DNA from: Rhodothermia bacterium
Lineage (GTDB): Bacteria; Bacteroidota; Rhodothermia; Rhodothermales; UBA2364
NCBI GenBank assembly: GCA_017303715.1
Contig: JAFLBZ010000028.1
Span: 1-59,525 of the forward strand
Reading direction: 5' to 3'
Length of the DNA stretch: 59,525 nt
The position numbers and the translations under genes are program-made. The notes below the pieces were generated by a model, which did no database searches, was not told where the DNA came from, and worked only from the letters and a program-made list of their open reading frames with translations. Shown in pieces: positions 1 to 7,515 of the stretch (the stretch's first letter is position 1; every line of letters begins with the position of its first letter).

Positions 1-127
1 AAGTCACGATCTGTTTTGACATTTGAATATATCGAAAAATCTTTCATCGTTTTATATAGATTAATATTGAGAGGAATACACGTTTAAACTAATGTAAACA
101 TTATACTTATCCCAATGCAACAAGTCT
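1..127 (-). mobile_element. Left-edge insertion sequence end (partial, inferred)
   Basis: DNA to the left of about position 127 is AT-rich and unrelated to the propionyl-CoA synthetase that it interrupts. Reading leftward on the minus strand it begins AGACTTGTTGCATTGGG, which resembles an IS terminal repeat. An ATG at position 47 then opens a frame (MKDFSIYSNVKTDRD...) that runs off the window. Its start resembles the N-termini of IS5-like transposases (a VKTDR-type motif), but only 15 codons are visible. The abrupt loss of homology in prpE is seen directly. The IS identity is inference. Confidence 0.35.
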
Positions 128-1000
128 AATATAGGAGTGGCCAACCACCCATCCAACATCAGATGCCGCCCAGAATACTTCTCCGGGTTGCACATTATAG
201 ATGTATTTCATGCTCCACTGTAAGGCAACCATATGGCCACCATTATCCCGTACAATCCCTTTGGGAATCCCCGTAGTGCCACTGGTATAAAGAATGTAGA
301 GAGGATCCGTAGCGGCAACGGGCACACAATCTGCTGGCGCTGCTTTTGCAAGCGCATCCTCAAAGTCAACATCCCGCCCTTCGTGCATCTCTGCCTGCAA
401 TTGGGGGCGTTGCAGGATTAGACATGCACTTGGTTTGTGTGCGGAAGTATGAATTGCTTCATCCAATAAAGGCTTATAAGCGATAACACGTTGTACCTCA
501 ATGCCACAACTGGCGGAAATAATCACTTTGGGTTTGGCGTCATCAATCCTTGTGGCCAATTCATTTGCCGCAAAACCACCAAAAACCACCGAATGAATAG
601 CGCCAATACGTGCACATGCCAACATGGCCATTACAGCCTCTGGAACCATCGGCATATAAATCAGTACGCGATCCCCTTTTTGAACTTCCAAAGCAGAAAG
701 TGCACCTGCTAATTGGGCAACCCGATCTCGTAAGGCGCGGTAGGTATAGGTCTTTGTGCTGTTCGTGACGGGGCTATCATAGATGAGCGCTGCTTGTTCG
801 CCACGTCCATTTTCTACATGGCGATCAAGGGCGTTGTAACAGGTATTGGTCTCCCCGCCTTCGAACCATTTGTAGAAAGGCGGGTTCATCCGGTTCAAAA
901 CACGATCCCACTTTTTATACCAATGAATTTCTGTTGCTGCATCGCCCCAAAATCCTTCCGGATCGTTGATGGAGCGGTCGTAGATTTCTTGATACCTCAT
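107..1000 (-). pseudogene. prpE: Propionyl-CoA synthetase, 3' half missing
   Basis: The N-terminal 291 residues match propionate-CoA ligases (ANL superfamily, usually about 630 aa), which activate propionate to propionyl-CoA through an acyl-adenylate. Visible are the N-terminal Acs/PrpE domain (RSINDPEGFW, NPPFYKWF), the A3 phosphate-binding loop (LYTSGTTGIPKG) and the start of the GHSYI motif. Directly after GHSYI the frame reads RLVALG-stop instead of the expected VYGPL. The acetyl-CoA synthetase at 4636-6579 shows what should follow. The second half of the adenylation domain, with the acyl pocket and C-terminal catalytic Lys domain, is absent, so activity is not expected. The break coincides with a change to AT-rich DNA, which suggests insertion of a mobile element. 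It lies downstream of an acs/porin/transporter group on the same strand. Confidence 0.85.
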
Positions 1001-1024
1001 AACATCAACTAATTAACACATAAA

Positions 1025-1290
1025 GAGGCCGCCTACCGGGGTTGCGCACCTTGCGGCATTGTGTGCGGCCTCCCCCCTGCATTGATATATCTGTTTTGCA
1101 AAAAAATGGCGGTTAAAGAAACAGTCTGAACGGCTCCTATAACCGCCTTTTCCCCTGCATTGAATTTCTATGGTTTTGTTTCAAGGCTAAAAACCGATGG
1201 TGGAAAGGACTTTATGGGCATCCCTAAGCACTCACCACCATCGTCCCCTGCATTGAATTTGAGCTTTGCGGCAGCGCAAACCACCGCAAA
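1025..1290 (-). repeat. Array of four hairpins with a conserved 12-16 bp linker
   Basis: Four perfect inverted repeats follow one another: GAGGCCGC 1025-1032 with 1065-1072; GGCGGTTA 1108-1115 with 1140-1147; CGATGGTGG 1195-1203 with 1235-1243; TTTGCGG 1265-1271 with 1284-1290. The stems differ completely in sequence but are separated by a conserved linker, CCCCTGCATTGA(ATTT), at 1074-1085, 1152-1167 and 1245-1260. Read on the minus strand, the direction of the flanking genes, each linker precedes a stem, and two stems are followed directly by T-runs, as in intrinsic terminators. This fills the 309-bp gap between prpE and the 73-aa gene. Function unknown: tandem small RNAs, stacked terminators or an mRNA-stability element are possible. 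Confidence 0.8.
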
Positions 1291-1309
1291 ACTGATAGGA
1301 TTTTATGGA

Positions 1310-1531
1310 TCAGCCCTCCGAGTTGTACTCGCCCGTAAGTGAGTAATATCCGAACAAGACCAAACTTCCTACGATAATCGGGGTAAGTACAAGAAGAATG
1401 ATCCAGCCAAAGATCACATCATCCATCGTCTCGCCACCAATCCGTTTAAAGCTATCAATTACACGGTCATATCCGGCATAGAGGCCCAATGCGATCCAGA
1501 CAACGCCGAGGAGTTTTTTAATCATATCCAT
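1310..1531 (-). CDS. Small two-helix membrane protein next to the MHS transporter
   Basis: This 73-aa protein has two predicted membrane segments, about residues 5-21 (LLGVVWIALGLYAGY) and 40-64 (VIFGWIILLVLTPIIVGSLVLFG). A polar stretch with an IGGETMDD motif lies between them. It resembles the very small membrane proteins (of DUF6814 type, by memory) that accompany MHS-family MFS transporters in Bacteroidota. It lies 49 bp downstream of such a transporter on the same strand, so the two are probably co-transcribed. A role as accessory subunit or stabiliser of the transporter is inference from position only. Its 3' side runs into the hairpin array. Confidence 0.7.
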   Translation of the reverse strand: MDMIKKLLGVVWIALGLYAGYDRVIDSFKRIGGETMDDVIFGWIILLVLTPIIVGSLVLFGYYSLTGEYNSEG

Positions 1532-1580
1532 GGTTTTTCTCCGTTTTTAAAAGGTAAAGAGAAAGGTATCTGATCGCGGA

Positions 1581-3107
1581 TCAGTCCTCATCAACTGCTT
1601 TGTTTGACAAATAAAGCACCCCAATAACCAAACACACCCCTGCGATGATGATGGGATACCAAAGACCGGCCAAGTATGGCATGGCTGTTCCAGCCGCCTT
1701 TGCTTGGGTTACGAGTGCTGTCCCGATGAAGGGCATCAATCCACCAAAAATCCCGTTTCCGATATGATATGGCAACGACATGGAGGTGTAGCGGATACGG
1801 GTTGGGAATAGTTCAACAAGGAAGGCAGCGATTGGGCCATAAACCATTGTTACATAAATAACCTGAATTAAGATCAAGAACACGAGCGTCCACATTGGCC
1901 CACCGGGCAACGTGGTTGCTTTTTTCACAACGGGCTTCTCGGCGGTGGTACTTCCAGCCGGTGTAATAGTTGTGGTTGTTTCTTTGAATTTCGTCCCATC
2001 TGTATAGGCGCGGGTAACCACTTTTTTCTCTACCTTATTACCATTATCGGCAGTTGTATTTGTGACATCGGTTTTTTCGCTGCCTTCAACCACCGTCTTT
2101 TTGGTCAGGTCTGCGGTATCATACATCATGGTATAGATCGGACGATAGGAGAGGATAGCCAAGAGCATACCTGCCATCATAATCCACTTGCGCCCGATTT
2201 TGTCCGACAACCAGCCAAACAAGATAAAGAAGCCTGTTCCTAATGCTAAGGCATAAATCAAGATCCAAGAGGCTTGTCCTTGGTCTAACGCCATTGTGTT
2301 TTGCATGAAGGAGAGGGCATAAAACTGACCTGTGTACCAAACAACACCCTGCCCCATAACCGCACCAAGAAGTGCCAACAAGACCATTTTCATGTTATCC
2401 TTTTTGGTGAAGGACTCCTTTAATGGATTGGTCGAGATTTTTCCTTCGGCCTTAATTTTCGTAAATGCTGGCGACTCGGCCATTTTCAGACGGATATAGA
2501 TAGAAACCCCTACCAATAAGATCGAAATCCAGAAAGGAATACGCCATCCCCAATCCTCGAATACCTCAATACCCAAAGTCGTCCGACAGGTTAGGATTAC
2601 CCCCAACGAGAGGAAAAGTCCCAAAGTAGCCGTAGTTTGAATCCACGACGTGTAATACCCTCTTTGCCCGACTGGTGCGTGTTCTGCCACATAGGTAGCA
2701 GCCCCGCCATACTCCCCACCAAGTGCCAAGCCTTGGATGAGACGGAGAACTAAAACGATGATAGGCGCGGCCATCCCAATGGTTTCATATCCCGGAACCA
2801 AACCGATTAGAAAGGTAGAGCCACCCATCAAGACCAAGGTGACAAGGAACGTATATTTTCGACCTACAATATCACCGAGCCGACCAAATACCAATGCACC
2901 AAAAGGACGGACAACGAAACCCGCTGCAAATACAGCAAGTGCGGAAAGTAACGCGGCAGTTGGGTTCCCTTTCGGAAAAAACTGCACGGAAATAATGGCT
3001 GCGAGCGAACCAAAAATATAGAAGTCATACCACTCGATCAAGGTTCCTACAGAGGAAGCCCCGATCACGGTTGCAATGCCTTGACGGCTTTGTGGATTAG
3101 AGGACAT
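1581..3107 (-). CDS. MHS-family MFS transporter (carboxylate/proton symporter type)
   Basis: 508 aa with about 12 hydrophobic segments. Near the N-terminus is the MHS signature GTLIEWYDFYIFG, and the loop between helices 2 and 3 has the MFS motif A (GRLGDIVGRK), repeated in a weaker form at GWLSDKIGRK. These families import organic acids, proline, betaine or related solutes with protons. Neighbouring acs, prpE and a porin make acetate, propionate or a dicarboxylate a plausible substrate, but the sequence does not decide. An unusual hydrophilic insert of about 75 residues, rich in Thr and Lys (about residues 335-410), sits between two C-terminal helices, probably on the outer face. It explains the extra length over the usual 430-450 aa. 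Confidence 0.88.
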   Translation of the reverse strand: MSSNPQSRQGIATVIGASSVGTLIEWYDFYIFGSLAAIISVQFFPKGNPTAALLSALAVFAAGFVVRPFGALVFGRLGDIVGRKYTFLVTLVLMGGSTFLIGLVPGYETIGMAAPIIVLVLRLIQGLALGGEYGGAATYVAEHAPVGQRGYYTSWIQTTATLGLFLSLGVILTCRTTLGIEVFEDWGWRIPFWISILLVGVSIYIRLKMAESPAFTKIKAEGKISTNPLKESFTKKDNMKMVLLALLGAVMGQGVVWYTGQFYALSFMQNTMALDQGQASWILIYALALGTGFFILFGWLSDKIGRKWIMMAGMLLAILSYRPIYTMMYDTADLTKKTVVEGSEKTDVTNTTADNGNKVEKKVVTRAYTDGTKFKETTTTITPAGSTTAEKPVVKKATTLPGGPMWTLVFLILIQVIYVTMVYGPIAAFLVELFPTRIRYTSMSLPYHIGNGIFGGLMPFIGTALVTQAKAAGTAMPYLAGLWYPIIIAGVCLVIGVLYLSNKAVDED

Positions 3108-3197
3108 AGATTTATGGGTTTAGGGTGAACAGTATGTTCGATTGGTAGAATTTCGAGGAATGAGCAATTTGTAACTTAGAAGACGACCTAAGGTATC

Positions 3198-4424
3198 TTA
3201 GAAGAAAACATATGCTGCGGCTAAGAGGCGCATGTTCAAGACAGCACCGTCATTCGCATTGCTGGTTATCAAGGTTGGAGCACCTTTGGCATCGCGCCCG
3301 GAGCCATATTCCGCACTTGTAAAATCTGCTTCAAGCGCAAGACGGAGTTTGCCGGCATTATGAACAACCCGTGGGGAAACACGCCAAACATTCAGGATAT
3401 TGCTACCGCGTGCATTGGAATAGTCTTTGGTAGAAGCACTTGCCAAATCCTCGGAAGCGCCACCATTGACCAAATAGCCTGCAAATAATCCTACGGAAGT
3501 TGCTTTTTTGGTTTGAACATCCACCCAAGCGGTTGTGGTATTCAGCGCGGTATAGGTAACAGCGTTGTTTAACGTTTCTTTAACCCAGCCGCCAACCGAA
3601 AGGTGGTCGCTCATATCGCCGCCATATGCGCCTTTGGCCATAAAGGTTACATTCTTGTTGTCCAATTTCAGATAGACATCCCCTGCACCCGTGGTGATAT
3701 TATCGGCCAAATTTGCCGGACGAAGCGTTTTGTACATCACATCCGCCCCAATGGTCAGGTTGCCTGATTTTGCTTGCAGGCCTGCTATGGCCGTAGGAAT
3801 GGCTGCCCTTTGTTCTGCTTTCCGACCTAAGCCTACAGTTTCAAAAGCATCTCTGTGTTGCATCAATGTGCCCATGACCTTGAAATTGGCACTTGGCTTA
3901 AGGGTGAGTTGAATTTGCGGATTGCGAGAGAACGGTTGCATAGGTGCACCAGTATTGAAGTTCACCGTTCCGGGAAAAACACTACCAAAAAGCGGAGACC
4001 ATGTTTGGCCAAATAAAACTTCTTTGGTTTTCCACTCCATCTTAGCCCACGCATGACGCAGTACATAATGGCTTATTGTTGCATCAGTTGCACCAAAAAA
4101 GTCGCCTTCAAAATATCCAGAGACCTTTGCACCCATTGCATCTGGCGCAGCAATCTTGCCAAATAAGCGGGTTTGGAAGGTCGCAAACAAGAGATTTGGG
4201 TTGGCATTCTGGTCTTCGTTGTTGCTCATGCTTTTCGCTAAGGGGTACAACAGCAAATGACCTTCACGTGCAGATGCCACTTGCCGGCTGTCCAAGATGC
4301 CATCAAACTTGACAAAACCGCCTAAGGTAACGCCCGATTGTTGGGCAAATAAGGCGGGCATGGAAAGCCAAACCAACATGAATAATGAAAGAAGCCTCTT
4401 TTGGGCAAATAGCTTTGGGAACAT
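3198..4424 (-). CDS. DcaP-like outer-membrane porin
   Basis: 408 aa. A signal peptide (hydrophobic LFMLVWLSMPALFA, cut after AQ) is followed by alternating beta-strand sequence and a C-terminus ending in YVFF, the aromatic end typical of BamA-assembled barrels. The opening GGFVKFDGILDSR and the FGQTWSPLFG motif resemble the DcaP family, trimeric porins known for dicarboxylate passage in Acinetobacter. It sits 90 bp upstream of the MHS transporter and downstream of acs on one strand, so it may supply organic acids to the periplasm. The family is assigned from short motifs, and substrate specificity is inferred. Confidence 0.7.
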   Translation of the reverse strand: MFPKLFAQKRLLSLFMLVWLSMPALFAQQSGVTLGGFVKFDGILDSRQVASAREGHLLLYPLAKSMSNNEDQNANPNLLFATFQTRLFGKIAAPDAMGAKVSGYFEGDFFGATDATISHYVLRHAWAKMEWKTKEVLFGQTWSPLFGSVFPGTVNFNTGAPMQPFSRNPQIQLTLKPSANFKVMGTLMQHRDAFETVGLGRKAEQRAAIPTAIAGLQAKSGNLTIGADVMYKTLRPANLADNITTGAGDVYLKLDNKNVTFMAKGAYGGDMSDHLSVGGWVKETLNNAVTYTALNTTTAWVDVQTKKATSVGLFAGYLVNGGASEDLASASTKDYSNARGSNILNVWRVSPRVVHNAGKLRLALEADFTSAEYGSGRDAKGAPTLITSNANDGAVLNMRLLAAAYVFF

Positions 4425-4522
4425 GACACGTCCTCATTGTGTTTTGAGGATACAGCAAAAGGGTAACGCTCCTGCCACATTACGAGCGGACTTTTGGTGT
4501 ATCGTTATTGTTGAAAGGGCGG

Positions 4523-4569
4523 CTTGCATGGTTTCGTTGCCACACTTTTTCCATGCAAGTCGTTTTTTT
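4523..4569 (+). terminator. Hairpin with T-run in the acs-porin gap
   Basis: A perfect 9-bp stem, CTTGCATGG (4523-4531) with CCATGCAAG (4551-4559), extends by two outer pairs and is followed by TCGTTTTTTT on the plus strand. In the direction of acs (minus) the T-run is weak (CCGCCCTTTC), so it may act as an mRNA-end or processing hairpin rather than a full terminator. Confidence 0.5.
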
Positions 4570-4635
4570 ATGTTTATGGATGAACAAAGCCTGCGCTCAT
4601 TTACCACGATAAACGGGCTTCGCTACACATCACCA

Positions 4636-6579
4636 TTATTTATTCGCACGGTTCTCAATCAGGTCTTCCACCACACTTGGATCGGCAAGCGTTGAAGTAT
4701 CACCCAAGTTAGAGAATTCGTTTTCGGCCACTTTCCGGAGTATTCTACGCATGATTTTTCCGGACCGTGTTTTGGGAAGGCTTGGTGCCCATTGGAGGAG
4801 GTCTATGGTTGCGATTGGCCCAATTTCCTTCCGAACCCAGCCCACCAATTCTTTTTTGAGGGCATCCGAGGGGTCAATATCCGCATTCAAGGTCACATAT
4901 GCATAAATCCCCTGCCCCTTGATGTCGTGCGGATAACCCACCACTGCCGCTTCTGCAACCATAGGATGCGCAACCAAAGCGCTTTCCAACTCTGCCGTCC
5001 CGATGCGGTGCCCAGACACGTTCAAGACATCGTCCACACGTCCAGTAATCCAATAATATCCATCTTCGTCGCGGCGGCATCCATCGCCTGTAAAATACAT
5101 GCCCGGATACATGGAGAAGTAGGTTTGTATAAAGCGCTCGTGGTCTTTATAAACGGTACGCATTTGGCCGGGCCAACTGTCTAAAAGCACCAAATTTCCG
5201 GAGGTTGCGCCTTCCAAGATCGTCCCTTTTTCGTCCACCAAAGCCGGACGAACGCCGGGAAGTGGGCGTGTAGCAGAACCGGGCTTCAGAGGTGTTGCCC
5301 CAGAAAGTGGAGAGATCAAAATACCGCCGGTTTCTGTTTGCCACCACGTATCTACGATCGGGCATCTTTCGTCGCCTACCGTGCGATAATACCACAACCA
5401 TGCTTCGGGATTGATCGGCTCGCCAACAGATCCTAAAAGTCTCAGGCTTGCCCTGCTCGTTTTTTTTACTGGCTCATCGCCCAAGCGCATTAATGCACGG
5501 ATGGCCGTTGGTGCGGTATAAAAAATGGTTACTTGGTGCTTGTCTATTACATCCCAAAAACGTGAAGCATCTGGATAATTAGGAATCCCTTCAAAAATCA
5601 GAGAAGTTGCACCATTGGCCAATGGCCCATAAACAATGTAAGAATGCCCCGTGATCCAGCCGACATCGGCGGTACACCAATAAACATCGCCATCTTTATA
5701 ATCAAACACCATTTCGTGGGTGTAGGCTACATAGGTCAGGTATCCACCCGATGTATGAAGAACACCTTTTGGTTTTCCGGTCGAGCCAGAAGTATAGAGG
5801 ATAAATAAGGGGTCTTCTGCGTCCATTACTTCTGGCACACAATCTACGGAGGCTTTTGCCATTTCATCATGCCACCAAAGGTCGCGGCCTGCTTCCATAT
5901 TTACTTGGCCATCAGTCCGCTTGAAAACCAAAACTTTTTGCACGGAAGGACATTTTTCGAGGGCGATATCCACATTTTTTTTCAAGGGAACCACTTTCGC
6001 ACCACGTAAACCCTCGTTGGCGGTAATAACCACCGAGCTATCGCAGTCCTGAATCCGCCCAGCAATCGAGTCTGGTGCAAAGCCTCCAAAAACCACCGAA
6101 TGAACCGCACCAATCCGTGTACACGCCAACATGGCATACGCCGCTTCGGGGATCATAGGCATGTAGATCGTCACGCGATCACCTTTTTTAACACCCAATG
6201 ATTTAAGGACGTTGGCCAATTTACAAACCTGCTCGTATGCCTGACGGTAGGTGATGTGTTGCGCCGACTCTTCTGGGCTATCTGGCTCATAAATAAAGGC
6301 GACCTGATCCCCTCTTTCGGCCAAGTGACGGTCTAAGCAGTTGTACGATACATTCAATTTTGCATCTTCATACCAACGGATTTGAACATCTCCTTCAAAG
6401 GATGTATTCTTTACCTTTGTCCAAGGCGCAATCCAGTCTAACCGCTCTGCAATGCCTCCCCAAAATGCTTCCGGATCGGAAACGGATTGTTGGTAAAGTG
6501 CCTCATAAGCCCCCATAGACGGGACGTGGGCTTGTTCGCTATAGGCCGCTTGGGGGCTGAATACCATTTCGTCTGCCAT
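4636..6579 (-). CDS. acs: Acetyl-CoA synthetase
   Basis: 647 aa, the usual length of AMP-forming acetate-CoA ligase, which turns acetate, ATP and CoA into acetyl-CoA, AMP and PPi in the cytoplasm. Visible are the phosphate loop [10 protein letters not shown] (residues 263-272), the [10 protein letters not shown] motif (311-320), the acetate-pocket WWQTETGG motif, the hinge region [14 protein letters not shown], and the C-terminal [11 protein letters not shown], whose Lys is the catalytic residue and known acetylation site. The start at 6579 gives a normal N-terminus. It is the intact counterpart of the broken prpE and heads the acid-uptake group. A 393-bp leader lies upstream. Confidence 0.97.
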   Translation of the reverse strand: MADEMVFSPQAAYSEQAHVPSMGAYEALYQQSVSDPEAFWGGIAERLDWIAPWTKVKNTSFEGDVQIRWYEDAKLNVSYNCLDRHLAERGDQVAFIYEPDSPEESAQHITYRQAYEQVCKLANVLKSLGVKKGDRVTIYMPMIPEAAYAMLACTRIGAVHSVVFGGFAPDSIAGRIQDCDSSVVITANEGLRGAKVVPLKKNVDIALEKCPSVQKVLVFKRTDGQVNMEAGRDLWWHDEMAKASVDCVPEVMDAEDPLFILYTSGSTGKPKGVLHTSGGYLTYVAYTHEMVFDYKDGDVYWCTADVGWITGHSYIVYGPLANGATSLIFEGIPNYPDASRFWDVIDKHQVTIFYTAPTAIRALMRLGDEPVKKTSRASLRLLGSVGEPINPEAWLWYYRTVGDERCPIVDTWWQTETGGILISPLSGATPLKPGSATRPLPGVRPALVDEKGTILEGATSGNLVLLDSWPGQMRTVYKDHERFIQTYFSMYPGMYFTGDGCRRDEDGYYWITGRVDDVLNVSGHRIGTAELESALVAHPMVAEAAVVGYPHDIKGQGIYAYVTLNADIDPSDALKKELVGWVRKEIGPIATIDLLQWAPSLPKTRSGKIMRRILRKVAENEFSNLGDTSTLADPSVVEDLIENRANK

Positions 6580-6972
6580 TTTAATCTCCTTATATTACCA
6601 TTTGGTAATGTGCTTTATTCAATGCTGTTGGCGATAGATGTAGGTTGTGGGACTTTGGCCAACTGCAAACGCTTTCACTGATGAAAAACTATGGCATTCC
6701 CCTGCCTTTTGCAAACCGGAAATCTTAAAAGTGCCAAAGAAAGGGATATTTTTTTTAATTATATTACTCGATAGTAGTATATTAAAAACTTAGTGTGCTT
6801 TTTTAAAGTCGGTATGAGGTTGAGGTGCTTATTTCTACGCTTGAGCGACATGCTAAGACAAGCGTCACGCTATGCACGACGAGTGGTCAGTGCAAAATAA
6901 TGTATCATCTAAGTTTGCGAGTTCTTTACCCGTGCTTTCAGTGTAAGAGACGCTTGGGAGGTGAAAAGTGGT
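6580..6972. other. Intergenic leader of acs with an imperfect palindrome
   Basis: No gene is supported in these 393 bp between acs and a small secreted protein gene. At 6761-6780 an imperfect inverted repeat, ATATTACT-CGAT-AGTAGTAT, lies in an AT-rich tract about 180 bp upstream of the acs start. It is a candidate operator or promoter-proximal element. The remaining sequence shows no clear hairpin or coding pattern. Confidence 0.35.
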
Positions 6973-7374
6973 TTATTTTTGCTTCGCTAAACGGATATTG
7001 GTCACATGAAAAATCTTGCATTGGGTTGCGTTTTCATTTTCGGCATTCGGAAATTTCGGCGTAACGGGGTGCTGGCTTTGTGGATTCGGGGTGATGGTGC
7101 GGTTTACCCACTCACCTTGTACCTGTACCTTTTTGTTTACCCAATTGTCGAACATCGGCGCATCTACATCGGCATCTAAGGATAAAATCATCTCTTTTTT
7201 CTTTGGGCGGGACAAAACATAATAATCACTTACTTGTGTACAATAACTTTCCAGGGTTTTGGCCCATGTTTTTTTTAAGAGTTTGCCGGTCACCGTAGTG
7301 GGTTTGGGTTGGGCATATGCGGTGGTGGCAGTCAAAAACAATGCCCCAAGAAGCATAAATAAATGGTTTTTCAT
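6973..7374 (-). CDS. Small secreted protein of unknown function
   Basis: 133 aa with a clear signal peptide (MKNHLFMLLGALFLTATTAYAQ). The mature part of about 110 residues has short alternating hydrophobic stretches (TVTGKLLKKTW, KVQVQGEWVN, CKIFHVTNIRL) that could form a small beta-barrel of OB-fold type, with two Cys (in SYCTQ and TQCKI) that might form a disulfide. I do not recognise the family. It stands alone, downstream of the FAD dehydrogenase gene on the same strand, separated by 141 bp. Confidence 0.65.
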   Translation of the reverse strand: MKNHLFMLLGALFLTATTAYAQPKPTTVTGKLLKKTWAKTLESYCTQVSDYYVLSRPKKKEMILSLDADVDAPMFDNWVNKKVQVQGEWVNRTITPNPQSQHPVTPKFPNAENENATQCKIFHVTNIRLAKQK

Positions 7375-7515
7375 CTGTAAAGGATTAAAGGTATTGTATG
7401 TGAATGGGGTAAAGATAAACTATTTTGTGCCCATTTTGAAGGAAATCAAAGGATTGTGGTTACCCAATATTTTCGCTCCACACAAATAACTCCGGATTTC
7501 TGAAACGGGATTGTG

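Noticed and set aside
1074-1260. CRISPR array or integron attC series formed by the CCCCTGCATTGA repeats
   Set aside because: The spacing is irregular (78 and 93 bp), the spacers are themselves palindromic, the repeat is only 12-16 bp, and no cas genes, integrase or attC core sites (GTTRRRY) are nearby.
4297-4695. Plus-strand frame of 132 codons between the porin and acs
   Set aside because: It overlaps both real genes on the other strand and has cysteine- and histidine-rich, non-protein-like composition.
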